Shown piece by piece: positions 23,279-34,452 of a stretch of 64,000 nt of DNA. The notes beneath the pieces are model-generated. The model saw only the letters and a list, made by a program, of their open reading frames with translations, had not been told where the DNA came from and made no database searches. Position 1 is the first letter of the stretch, and the number at the start of each line of letters is the position of its first letter. A program made the translations under genes and the position numbers. Source of the DNA: Nymphaea colorata (taxonomy: Eukaryota; Streptophyta; Magnoliopsida; Nymphaeales; Nymphaeaceae); the NCBI RefSeq assembly GCF_008831285.2, contig NC_045138.2, forward strand, positions 20,307,934-20,371,933, in the 5' to 3' direction.

Positions 23279-25444
23279 TATCTTCCCTCTCTTCACCTTT
23301 TTCCTCGCAATTTTACGATGTGGGTAGCGGTAAAAGCCGCTTTTTCACATCATTCCCCCTTCTCATCTCTCCTTTTCTTTGGTTTCACCTTCTGTATAAA
23401 GAACCAAACTTGTCAAATAGTGAAACTAGAAAATTGACAGCGATTGATTCAATTGTGATCAATGCCGCGTAACAAATGATTGTTATTGTTGATTGTCGAT
23501 CGTTGTGATCTCTGATGGATTGATGATTTGATTGCCGGCGACTCCTGATAAGCCTGCAGTTTGTGGAAGCAAGACTCTGCACTTTCACTTTTTTCCTTAT
23601 TCAAGTTTGCTTTATTAGTTGTTCGCAGGAATGGTTCAAAAGTTTGGTCTACGAATTCCAAGCAATTTGTGGGGTCTCTAACGCTCTCTATCTATAACTT
23701 CACGCGTTCAAGATTGAGATTGACGTTTTCTCTATAAGTTAGTTGATTGATCTCTGCAAAGCCTCAAATGCATAATTTTCAATCGCTTTCTTTTCCTGCA
23801 ATTCTCTATATGTTAGCTGTCTGCTTATGTGGAAGTGTTTGATGTCTGAAATAAAGAATTCAGGAGATCTTTGGATGAAATCAGAAACCAACATTTCTTA
23901 TGGGTAGACGTGCCTACCTGTCGTATCCTATTCGATGAAAGCCTGGGGATTTCTTTCTTTAATTTATTACGGCCATTGAAGCTCAGCCTTGTGACCATTT
24001 GGTAAACGAGTCAGTGGGGGTACCTGGAGGACATTGATGTTGAAATTTTGCTTCCCCAGATGAGTACTTTTCCTCATTTTTTACTCATAACATCTTAAAG
24101 TAACTCTTTCCACAGTCGTCAATGTAATACTGGCAAGGGAAGGTGGATCATTTTGCAAAATGATGTAGAGAATGAGATTCCATTCATAAACCTGAAACTC
24201 AAGATTGGTATTGTTTTGACAGTTCCCCTATACCATGTTGGGATACTTGAGTCTATGTTGCTGTCGAAGTCAACAGAGGTAAAATACAACTGTGGCTTTC
24301 CATCTTCTAACAAATTTTAAATTTTTTACAGAACTTTAGTCTAATCTCCTTTGCAGATGGGAGGTAGAAGCACCAACCTTGATGCAGGTTGATACAGACT
24401 GATTTTGAAAAGTTGAAAACATTGGTGTTTGTCTCTTAGCCTATGGGTTCTGTTTCTTGATGTATATTTGTTCTCAATTTTGGTTGTCACTTTCTCTTCT
24501 TCAACCAGTCCACTGCCTAAACATTCCTCATCTACATTCAGGAGGAAATCTTTGGGGTGGATGGCACCCACTCCTGTGCCTTGTCCAGTGGGATTAAGTT
24601 CAGTTCTGTGGTGAGCTGTGGATCCCCATCCCATGAAAGCACAGTCTTTTACTGCACATTGGTCCTCATCGTAGGTCAGTGGAAGTGTACAGTGCCTTGG
24701 TAGAAGAAATCAGTACCTGCCTTGATCGGAGGAATGGGTGGAGTCTGCTTTATCGGATCCCAAGGCGCCATTTTAGAAGCACTCAAAAGAAAAGCAGTAT
24801 AATTTGGTTTCTTATGTCTTGAACAGTGAATTTGTCTAATGAATCAATCGTAGACAATGGTTATTACCAATACCAAGAACTACACTGAAAAGTGGTTTCT
24901 GATGGAGATTTCACATGTAGCTGCATTGAAATTTAAAGATGAGTATCACCTGCAAATATCATCAATGGATACACGATGAGTTTTATCTTATTTTCTTTCG
25001 AAAAGAAAAAGCAATGGATAAACAACTTCTTGGGGTGAAAGAAATCGTGAAATATTTCTTGTTATTCTGTGATAGCTTCTCCTTCGGCATTTAAACGATT
25101 TTCTTCATAGCGTAGAACTTTCTCGTGAAACTAAGTTTCCTGGACTCTAGTCTCTGGCACGTCGTCAAATTGGTGGGATTTTTTTTTTCAGCTTTTTGTC
25201 ATTTTCGATCATAAGAATCCAAATTCGATTCGGATTCTCCATCCGATAGATTTTGTTGTTTCCAATTTGACCCAGTTATATGCATGCTTAGGAAAGGCAA
25301 GTCAATGGAGCTAAAAACTCGTGACCATTCTCCTTTCCAGCTATGTTGATGCCTCAAAATTGATCTTCCTTTTTACCGAGAATCATAATTTTGAAAGCTA
25401 TGTTTGATAGCTTCGAATTTCATATATTTAAAGAAATGCTTGGG

Positions 25445-25570
25445 CTAAACCAAGGGCGAAGACAATTGTAAGCACTGTGTGGGCAATTGCTTACACAAAC
25501 CAACCAAAATATATATATACATATATATATAATTTATTTTATAAGAAAATTAAAAATAATATTTCAACTA
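25445..25570. mobile_element. Fragment of the GTGTGGGCA-palindrome repeat family
   Basis: The sequence CTGTGTGGGCAATTGCTTACAC at about 25477, followed by an A/T-rich tail with ATATATA and TTTATAAGAAAATTAAA, resembles the family members at 17735, 28318 and 34030. The ends are not preserved. Confidence 0.45.
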
Positions 25571-26276
25571 AAAAAAAATAATAAACTATTATTTTTTTTA
25601 AGTTACTTAAGTGTGGTTGAAATGGAAACATCATACAGGACACCACGATTTTATGATTGAAAAACTGATTACATCGAACGCCGTCCGTTTTCATTTAAAA
25701 ACATTATCCTTCACGATTGTCTAATGCCCTTTTAGGGCGGCGTGCTGGTTTCCGTTAGAATATCCTTTTTGGTATTCTTGTATTATTATAACTTTTTTTT
25801 TTCGTCAAACTTAATTCGTTCATAACTCGCTTTTAAAGATAAAGAAAAAAAAAAGAAAAAGAAAAATTTCGGATCTTAGATCTTTTTGGGATATGCTTAT
25901 TAAAAACCATCGATAATAACCATCGTCCTTGTTTGATAGGAGGGTGAAATTTTTTCCTGTTTTTATCTTCTTTCAAATGTAGGATAAAAGTAGAATGCTG
26001 AAGAGATGTTGGATTCGAGAGCAGACAACATGTGTCTCTGACCAAGGGTGGAGCCAGGGCCGCAGAGGGCGGCCTGGCTTCTTGAGCCTCTCTGAAATTT
26101 CATAAACTCCAAGCGCATATTTGAAATTTGAAAAAGATCGAATGCTTGCTTCCATAATAAGAAGTTGATTGTACCCAAACACTGCGCTGGCAAATAATGT
26201 TGAGATGCAAGTGTTGATCTTTGTGTTTGTTTGGCGGTTTGCAGGAGGCCAAGTTTTTACCATTTTTCGGTCTTTA

Positions 26277-26547
26277 GGGGCCGTTTGATGTCTTGGAAAT
26301 ATAAAAAAGGAAAGAAGTTTTCAAAAATTTAATTTCTGAAATTGATGAATCCGAAAGGAAATCCATATTTTTAAAACTTATTATTGTTTGATGGAATGGA
26401 ATAAAGATTCCAGGCAATTTATTTATTACTTTGATGGTCGTGAATGGAAATAAGTTGAAAGAGGTGAAAGTGAAATTAAGCATTGATTGAGAATCTAAAG
26501 GTAACTTTTTTCTTCCTGAAGGAAATAACTTTTCCCTCAAACGTGTC
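26277..26547. mobile_element. Tourist-like MITE (PIF/Harbinger type), copy 1
   Basis: The left end GGGGCCGTTTGATG follows TTA at 26274-26276, and the right end CTCAAACGTGTC precedes TTA at 26548-26550. The ends are imperfect inverted repeats and the 3-bp TTA duplication is what PIF/Harbinger transposons make. The interior (TTGGAAATATA, GGAAAGAAGTTT) matches the element at 35675-36046. At 271 bp it has no coding capacity and would need a transposase supplied elsewhere. Confidence 0.75.
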
Positions 26548-27016
26548 TTAAGGTTCTGGGCAGCTTCGAGGCCTCCATGGTCATATAATATCCTTTTTTC
26601 AACTCAAGTATTACGCCGTTTGCAGTTCAGAAGAGTAACAACCAATGTAAAAGATCAGTGCAACAATAAAGCAAAGCATGAATGTTTTATTATTAAATTA
26701 AAAGACTTTTAGATAATAATAATTAGTAAAAATCCTTGTCTTGAAAGTTTTCCAAAAACATTTTTTATACTTAAAACATTTTAGAGAACTATTGTTGACA
26801 ATGGAAAAAAATAAAACATGCTCGAATATGTGCGATGACCAGTAACTAAGTCTACAACTTACAAGCCTATCTAATATCCTTTTCTCAAACTTCATAGTAT
26901 AAATTAAACTTCACCATGTGAATGGACTCCACATAATTTATTTAGCTAACATTAGTGTTATAAGAACATGAACTTCAAGCATGTTTTGTACAAGGGATAT
27001 TGAGCTTCCCCATGTG

Positions 27017-27019
<3 letters not shown>

Positions 27020-27051
<32 letters not shown>
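27020..27051. repeat. (AT)n microsatellite upstream of the 69-bp array
   Basis: A 32-bp AT run immediately precedes the sequence that leads into the 69-bp tandem array. Confidence 0.95.
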
Positions 27052-27053
<2 letters not shown>

Positions 27054-27183
27054 CATCATTCACACTCTCTTGGTGCCCTTTACTATGCAACAAATCAAAG
27101 CTTCCACTTCTGCATTCCTTCAAGCATCACAAGCGCTGGGATAACTTGGCTAATAATACCTTCAAATTAAGAGAGATCAAGAA

Positions 27184-27657
27184 TCTGTTCTTTGTTCATG
27201 ACAGTGAACAGCTTTCTTCAATTTCCACCTCCATGAAGAAAGAGAAGAAGAGTCTGTTCTTCGTCCATGACAGTGAACAGCTTTCTTCAATTTCCGACTC
27301 CATGAAGACAGAGAAGAAGAGTCTGTTCTTCGTACCGTGACAGTCAACAGCTTTCTTCAAGTTCCACCTCCATGAAGAAAGAGAAGAAGAGTCTGTTCTT
27401 TGTCCATGACAGTCCACAGCTTTCTTCAATTTCCACCTCCATGAAGAAAGAGAAGAAGAGTCTGTTCTTCGTCCATGACAGTGAACAGCTTTCTTCAATT
27501 TCCGACTCCATGAAGACAGAGAAGAAGAGTCTGTTCTTCGTACCGTGACAGTCAACAGCTTTCTTCAAGTTCCACCTCCATGAAGAAAGAGAAGAAGAGT
27601 CTGTTCTTTGTCCATGACAGTCCACAGCTTTCTTCAATTTCCACCTCCATGAAGAAT
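27184..27657 (+). repeat. 69/70-bp tandem array with a 208-bp higher-order repeat
   Basis: Unit starts (TCTGTTCTT) are at 27184, 27253, 27322, 27392, 27461, 27530 and 27600, and the last unit is partial. Units 2-4 and 5-7 are the same three variants in the same order, a 208-bp higher-order duplication (69+70+69). Each 69-bp unit reads as 23 codons on the plus strand (Ser-Leu-Phe-Phe-Val-His-Asp-Ser, Ser-Met-Lys-Lys-Glu-Lys). The third variant is 70 bp (CGTACCGTGAC instead of CGTCCATGAC), which shifts the frame and creates a stop in both copies. An opening of 86 codons follows from 27580 to 27813. It may be a broken repeat-protein gene; I recognise no family. Confidence 0.93.
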
Positions 27658-28314
27658 GACCTCCAACTACCTCAAGAACTCCTCACCATTCCATCTCAAA
27701 CGCCCTTGCATTCATCTGATTCCAGAAAGGAACTTCTGGCCATTACAATTGGTAATCATCCAAGCCATCTGTTGGGATTTCTTGCTGATACAGCACATCT
27801 ATTAGCTAATTAGAATGGAAATCACAGGCCCCTGACTTGCTTCATTCATTTTCATTATTTGTAACCATAGTCACAAAAAAACATGTTTTTTTTATGATAT
27901 ATTAAATTACTGTTTAAAACTTTAAAAAATCATTTTTTTTTGAAAAAAAACGTTAAAAAAAGCATTTTTAACGCGTTTGTTTTATTTTTTAATGCCAAAC
28001 AATTTTTTGTTGTTGCAAATATTCTTATCTTTTGAAGTTTGTGTTATTAGTTTCTCACTTATTTTATTTTTCTCAAATTTTAGTTTTTTAATTTTTAAAA
28101 ATTTATGGTATTTTTTCCATATTCTTATTATACCCAATAAAAACATCCCCATTTTAAACTTCAAAACGTTATTTGCGATTATGTCTGTAACAAGAACCAA
28201 ACTAAAAAATTCTGGCTAAAAGGTACTAATTTACAAAATTTAAAATTTTTAAGGTTCATTGATATGTTAGTAAAAATAATTACCCCAAAATATCAATATG
28301 AAAATAAGCATTGT

Positions 28315-28372
28315 CTTTTGGGTCTGTGTGGGCAATTGCCCACACCTGCCTCCACCCCTGCTTTGGGGCCTT
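28315..28372. mobile_element. GTGTGGGCA palindrome repeat fragment
   Basis: A perfect 20-bp palindrome, GTGTGGGCAATTGCCCACAC, starts at about 28325 and is followed by CTGCCTCCACCCCTG, which resembles the GGGGTGGAGC end motif of other elements in the window. This is an end fragment of the same transposon family. Confidence 0.55.
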
Positions 28373-29579
28373 GATAGGTACAACTCTGAGAAAGATGATG
28401 GAACTAACACTGATCGAAACGCGAACAAAAAAAACATAAATAGTTCTGATGCAGTAACGCGTCTCGTATATAAAGAAACAAAACAAAATCAAGATGTGCG
28501 ATGGATAGTTCAGATAAGGTAATAAATCTGGTATGAAGCGAAGCAGTTCTTTCTTCTCTCACATTCCAAGATGTTGAAGTTCTATGGTTTTGAGGATGAA
28601 AAACAGAAGATCAAGTGTCCTTTGTTGACGAGATTGATGATCTCCATCACTAAATTTGATAATTTAGTTTGTACCTCTTGAAATCAAACGGGGTGAAATT
28701 GTTACAACAAAATTGGAAAGAAAAATCAGCCTTAAGAGAGTTTGGGCTTCTTTTTTCTCGAAAATATTATCTCTGCGGCGTAGGAAGAACTAACTTTGTT
28801 GATCACAATCTCTTTTCTTGGTTATCAAACACACACTCAAAGCATCCAACCGGCTTTTTGATTGCTTGTAACTCCTTGTTACCAACTAGTGCCTGAGTTG
28901 GTCTCAAGTAAACCCCAAGGCCAGATTTGTTTACCTCGGACTTCATGTCTAAGTGATTGGAAGCCATATTTATATATATGCATCTGATTTTGGAATACTG
29001 TACTTATTCAAATAGTAAATTTCTGGTAAACTAAAGCATTGATAGATATCAAATCTAAAATCCGAAGCTATCAAACGCGACCATCATGTCTTAGGAGAGA
29101 TGCTAAGGAGAAACTCGGGCAGGTTTAGCATTTGATCTTACTTGGGGTTTTTTTTCCAAAAAATATTTTTTTTTTGTTGAATTTTGTAAAAGATTCACAA
29201 AGGAAAAGGGAATGCATTGTTTTCACTGCTCTTGAGCAAATGGAAGTCTTTTAGCCCACAATGGAACTCATTAATATTAAATGAATTCATTTTGTTTTGT
29301 TCTCTCACGCCATATATTTAGACAATCTTTTACTCAAACTCGAGCAACCTAAAACAATTATATATGGAATTTTTGCTCGATCTAAATAGGCAAATTGGAT
29401 GTGAACTGCCATGTTCCTGTCGTTGCCAAAAATAAATGGAGGTTTTCTGTTCAACCAATCCAACTTTTATATGTCCAAATTAAATATTGATTACTATCTC
29501 CGTATTCCCTTCAAAACATGGAAATTCTAGAACTGAAATCTTGCATACGGTTTTTTTACTTGAGTAATTAAACTTATTT

Positions 29580-29760
29580 CCCTCATTGGGGTAACGGATG
29601 GACAAAGGGTTTGTAGGTGGCCAGTCTCAAGTTCAAGTTCTCAATGTGTCAACTTTGGGTCGGTTAAAATAAAAAAATTCTATGTCGTAAAATAAAAGTA
29701 CCAATATGCAAGTTGAAGTACAGTGAGAGCACCTATCTTAAGACACTAAAAATAAACATG
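29580..29760 (+). mobile_element. Candidate tRNA-derived SINE fragment
   Basis: GGGGTAACGGATGGACAAAGGG followed about 30 bp later by CTCAAGTTCAAGTTCTC resembles spaced A-box and B-box elements of RNA polymerase III promoters. A/T-rich sequence follows. The boxes are imperfect and no poly-A end or target duplication was found. Confidence 0.3.
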
Positions 29761-30109
29761 TGCTCTAGGGGCAGGATAAAATACGTTTGTTCACCAACAA
29801 AATACTTAAATAAACTCAAAAATGTCACTAGATTATATCCCTAAGTCACCGACATGTGAATGAACAATAGCAGCAAAAATAATCATGCACCAGCTGCTTT
29901 CTGTCTTTGATCCATATCTCATTTATTCCAAAATTTTCATTTTTCTTATAAATAGTGGATTGATGAGATAAACCTCCGACTTTTTGGGTTCATGAAGCAA
30001 TAAGCATCGCAAAAATGATTTTAAGATATATACTTGACTTCCGAACTTTGAATTTATCAAGTCTATGGTAACTCTCCTTTTTCCTTTTCCAAGTGAACAA
30101 ATTATAGGT

Positions 30110-30345
30110 TGGGCATCTGGCTAGCCCGATGCTCGAAACCTGAGCTGAGGCCCGACGCTCGAAACCTGAGCTGAGGCCCGACCTAGCCTAGTTAAAATTT
30201 AAAAATATATATCTTAACATAAAATAATATATAGATACAATTAATTATAATAAAATATTATAATTATACATAAAAATTAATAAAAATAATATTAAGAAAT
30301 CTTATCGAACCGAACAGACTTAGTCGAACCCACCCGGGCCGACTG
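30110..30345. mobile_element. Dispersed repeat, copy 2 (GC-rich flanks around an AT-rich core)
   Basis: This is the partner of 14465-14850. The left flank contains a 26-bp unit (CCCGATGCTCGAAACCTGAG plus CTGAGG) repeated in tandem at 30125 and 30151. The A/T core at 30195-30300 aligns with the core of copy 1, and the right flank again has CCCGGGCCGACTGATAA. Confidence 0.6.
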
Positions 30346-30403
30346 ATAACATAAATACACAAGCACTTGCATGTGTGTGTTTTGAACATGGGGAAGGGAT
30401 CAT

Positions 30404-30594
30404 GGGCAGAGCCAAGGTAGGGCTCGCATGGACCTTAGTCCTACCTCAATTTAAAAAAAAAAAAAATTACATGTAAATTTTTAAAAAATTTCACTTGTTA
30501 TATTTAAAAATTTTAAAAATGATATTTCAGTCCTAGTCAAAACTTAAAAACTTTAATTCGTTTCGCCTCATGAAAATTTCTGGTTCCACCCCTG
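30404..30594 (-). mobile_element. GGGNGGAGYCAG-type element, copy 2 (inverted)
   Basis: The reverse complement begins CAGGGGTGGAACCAGAAATT and shares TTTTGACTAGGACTGAAAT and AAGTGAAATTTTTTA with 20519-20707 in the same order. The two copies lie 9.7 kb apart in opposite orientation. No clear target duplication was seen. Confidence 0.7.
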
Positions 30595-30815
30595 AAAGGG
30601 CATGAGGCTGAGCCATTAATGGTCAACTTCTTGTAGCACACGCAAAATGAGGGCAAATTAAATCATGCCTTCCCAAAGAAGCCGATGCACGTGACGACGT
30701 ATTTGCAACGAGTAACTTGGTTTTTAGGAGCTCCATAGGGCATAGATACAGGGGCGGAGGGAGGGGGGTCCCGGCCCGTCGCACCTCTTGAAAATTTTTC
30801 AACGAGTAACTTGGT

Positions 30816-31280
30816 ATTTTTTCCTGATTTTTTCATTTTTTTTTCAACGTTAATATCTTCATGTATTCAAAATTTGAAATTAACCTAAATTGTTTTTCAT
30901 TATTTGTATCATCATTAAAACATTCATTTCAGTACTTTTGTCTAATTCTACTACTTTCATTAATCTCTGATTCATTTTATTTTTTCACCAATTTTTTGAC
31001 TTTTCAAAAGTTTTCGCAAAACTATGCATGATGCGTATGGTTTGTGGTGAAAAGAATAAACGAACAACATGAAGATGAGCAAGTGAAAATGAAGAAAGTG
31101 ACGTCGATGTCTATTCAGCATCTCAACGGACAATTGTGGTTGATTCTTTCCTTCACTTTTTAATAAAGTTGCCAGGAATCACTTATCATAGTGGCTTTCT
31201 TCTCTGAAATCATTTGATATATGTAGTGCCCCTTCTTTTGTCAACTGCTATTCCCAGGTGCACATATTATTTAATTATCT

Positions 31281-31317
<37 letters not shown>

Positions 31318-32253
31318 TGTTAATATAATTATGTGTAGTGAAGGATAAAATAGATTGTTGGATTTAACAAAAATATTTTAATCATACCATGTTTTTAAAG
31401 CAACAACATAGTGTTCATGGACAAATAGCTTTAGAAACAAGTGTGTGACATCTTTTTGGTGTTATTATTTTCCTTTGTACAGATAATTTTGTTTAATAAA
31501 TATAGAGGGCTGCATCCCCAATAAGCTGTTATTGCGACATCTTGACATAATGTGGGTCAACTGAAACACCTAATCATAAAAAAAGAAAATCTGTGCTATA
31601 TAAGTCATCCAATCAACTTGAAAGAGAAGAAATTGAGGCCGTCAGAAACATTTTTAAGGAACAACATAGTGTTTCGGGGTATTATGAAAAAACAAATTTT
31701 GGGTGAACTCTTCGGGATCTTGAGCTGTGTTGCGACTTAGGTTAGGAAAATAAAGTGTTGTGATTCTTTCATTTACAGTTCATAATAGTAATGCCTACAT
31801 GATCCAACTGGCGGCATGTCTTCTACACAACTATTTTTCCAACCAGTTATCTATGTAGGGGCGGAGCCAGGATTTTTTTTAAGGGACGAGCCAAACGATC
31901 CACGGGTCGGGCCAAGAGGAGCGACGGGTAGGGCCAAGAAGAGTGACGAGCCGGGCCAAACTAAAAAAATTGATTTTTTCAATATAAACAAGTTAAAAAA
32001 TTGATTTTCCGGGTCAAACCAAAAACCATACGTGTCATGCATAGTTTTGCAAAAACTTTTGAAAAGTCAAAAAATTGGTGAAAAAATAAAATGAATCAGA
32101 CATTAATGAAAGTAGTAGAATTAGATAGAAGTAATAAAATGAATGTTTTAATGATGATACAAATAATGAAAAACAATTTAGGTTAATTTCAAATTTTGAA
32201 TACATGAAGATATTAACGTTGAAAAAAAATAAAAATGAAAAAATAGGAAAAAA
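30816..32253. mobile_element. Element or rearrangement bounded by ~235-bp inverted repeats
   Basis: The arm 30816-31048 is the near-exact reverse complement of 32018-32253; both contain TTCAACGTTAATATCTTCATG, ATTCAAAATTTGAAATTAAC and CTATGCATGA in matching order. The 970 bp between the arms hold an (AT)n tract, weak open frames (31552-31740) and, near 31857, a GGGGCGGAGCCAGG end motif with short GGGCCAAG-type repeats. It may be a foldback-type transposon or two inverted insertions of one repeat. Divergence between arms is small, so it is fairly young. Confidence 0.8.
31284..31315. repeat. (AT)n microsatellite
   Basis: A 32-bp AT run lies between the arms of the inverted repeat. Confidence 0.95.
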
Positions 32254-32751
32254 TGTGAAAATAACATGAAAAATGTGCTAAATATATTTTCCTGTTTTTT
32301 TAAATATCACTATTTTTTCGTTTTTCTTGTTTTTTTTTCATTAATATCTGTGACATCTGTGGCACTGATTAGGTAATGCCATCAATGTGGATATCATTCA
32401 TTGCGGCTGTAGGCGAATAGTCAATGAACTCTTCATATACTTTCTTTTGCTTTCCTTTGATGAAGGGTTTGATGTTAAGCTACATTAATATACTGTAAGT
32501 ATATATATATTAAAATTATTTAGAAAGAAATTTTCAATAGCGCACCTAAAGAATTATCAGTAACAGGAAAGCATGCCATCCTATTCAAAGCATAATTTAA
32601 AGTTATTTAAAGGAAATTTTTAGAAACTGATCATAAAGAAAATTTAATAAGGGGAATTGTAAGATCATTGATTGGTATTAGTTTCTTATGTGTAACCAAT
32701 TATATAAATATGTGATTGTATCCAAACAAGTCTTTTATTAAAATTTAAAGC

Positions 32752-33906
32752 GGTTATGGATTATTCTTCACCAACACCATAAACTTTAATTTCCAAAGAA
32801 AAACCTTATGTTCTTTTTTAGAGGGTAAAATGACAAATTTGTACATATTTAACAATTAAAATTTCAAAACATTTTTTTTATCAACCACAGGAAACTTAGC
32901 TTTTAAGAACATGAAAAGACTATGCATATTTTATTATTGCCAATTACTTGGGTGAGCAGAAGGAGTAAAACGTTAAACAAGAGAGCCGAAATGTCCACCC
33001 TTTTCCTTATCATCTTTAGATACTAGTATGCTTCAATTATATCGAATGACACTTGTACTATGCTTCAACTTACATATTGGTGACTTTTTTTTTTTACATA
33101 AAGTTGATGATCTCGAAATTCGTAAAAGAAACTGTCTGTGTACTGGCCCTTGCCCCATTCATTGCGCCAACCCTATCAAAGATTCCATCAAAAGAAATAA
33201 ACTAACTTTACTCGACATCAATGACAAGATTAGGGTTAGTAAATTACACTTACTTCCAGTTGCTGGTTCAAATCTTGTGGGTGCTTACCCTTTACGAAAA
33301 CCGACACATGTCAAAACCAGTATTGGGGCGAAAGAATGGCCTTTGCGAGTTTTATGTGGTTATGGATTGTTCTTCAGGAACACCATAAACTTTAATTTCC
33401 AAAGAAAAACCTTATGTTCTTTTTTAGAGGGTAAAATGGCAAATTTGTACAGATTTAACAATTAAAATTTCAGATTTTTTTTTATCAATCATAGGAAACT
33501 TAGTTTTTAAGAACATGAAAAGACTGCATATTTTATTATTGCCAATTACTTGGGTGAGCAGAAGGAGTAAAACGTTAAACAAGAGAGCCGAAATGCCCAC
33601 CCTTTTCCCTATCTTCTTAAGATGCTAGCCTGCTTCCATTATATCGAATGCCACTTCTACTATGCTTCAACTTACATATCGGTGACCTTTTTTGTACATA
33701 AAGCGCCCCATTCATTGCGCCAACCCTATCAAAGATTCCATCAAAAGAATTAAACTAACTTTACTCGACATCAATAACAAGATTAGCGTTAGTAAATTAC
33801 ACTTACTTCCAGTTGCTGGTTCAAATCTTGTGGGTGCCTACCCTTTACGAAAACCGACTCGCATGTCAAAACCAGTATTGGGGCGAAAGAATGTCCTTTG
33901 CGAGTT
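32752..33906 (+). repeat. 606-bp direct tandem duplication
   Basis: The block starting GGTTATGGATT at 32752 begins again at 33358. Copy 1 is 606 bp. Copy 2 runs to about 33906 and lacks some 50 bp around the region after ACATAAAG. Both carry an open stretch reading Ile-His-Cys-Ala-Asn-Pro-Ile-Lys-Asp-Ser-Ile-Lys-Arg and Leu-Leu-Pro-Val-Ala-Gly-Ser-Asn-Leu-Val-Gly-Ala-Tyr-Pro, from 33028-33465 and 33692-34048. The frame is conserved, but nothing resembles a known family. The DNA GCTGGTTCAAATCTTGTGG within it is also B-box-like, so a tRNA-derived SINE is an alternative explanation for that part. Confidence 0.9.
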
Positions 33907-34029
33907 TTATGTTGAGCAAGCGATGAAGTCTCTTAGCCGGGGTGGTTTCCTTTCATTTTTTTTTTTTTGGAAATGGTTACTACAAGCACTACAACAGCTA
34001 CTCATTGACGCAGAAAAACAACCCGCATC

Positions 34030-34185
34030 TAGTGGCGGAGCCACATGATGACTTGTGTGGGCAACTGACCACACCAGTCTCTTAAAATTTCTTTATTTTT
34101 GAATAAACATGTATAAGTGCCCCACCAGATATGAGTATTTTTAAGTGAGTGCTCATCCAGCCAATTTTTTTTGGCTCCGCCACTG
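34030..34185. mobile_element. hAT-like MITE
   Basis: The ends TAGTGGCGGAGCCA and TGGCTCCGCCACTG are inverted repeats matching over 13 bp, and both fit the (C/T)A(A/G)NG start of hAT transposons. The flanks CCCGCATC (34022-34029) and ACCGCATC (34186-34193) match at seven of eight positions, the 8-bp target duplication typical of hAT insertion. The interior carries the GTGTGGGCAACTG..CACAC motif. At 156 bp it has no coding capacity. Near-intact ends suggest fairly recent activity. Confidence 0.85.
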
Positions 34186-34383
34186 ACCGCATCTTATATA
34201 TACCCAACTGTTCCTTGAAGCAAAATTGTAAGAGAGACTCATATCTAAGTCCTTTGCTATAGCAGCGATAGAACCTATATATATCTGAATGATCAGGCTT
34301 CTCGACCCGGCGTGATTTGTATGCATATAGCTTCAACTTGCGCAAGGATGACACTTTTGGCCGTTGAACCGTGGCTGCCCATC

Positions 34384-34452
34384 TAAAAGCCGCCGCCACA
34401 GCCGCCGCCACCGCCACCGCCACAGCCGCCGCCACCGCCGCCGCCCTGCCGG
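34384..34452. repeat. (GCC)n-type trinucleotide repeat
   Basis: An imperfect run of GCCGCCACAGCC/ACCGCC trinucleotides. On the minus strand it encodes Ala/Val-rich sequence in an open frame from 34477 (Met-Asn-Gln-Lys-Pro-Arg-Ser-Phe-Ala-Gly) that runs into the adjacent hAT-like MITE. That frame might be a small gene, but it matches no family I know and its 3' end is transposon sequence. Confidence 0.7.

Noticed and set aside
27196-27637. Minus-strand open frames across the 69-bp array
   Set aside because: Both strands are partly open because the unit length is near a multiple of three. Neither minus frame has a start context, family resemblance or continuation beyond the array.
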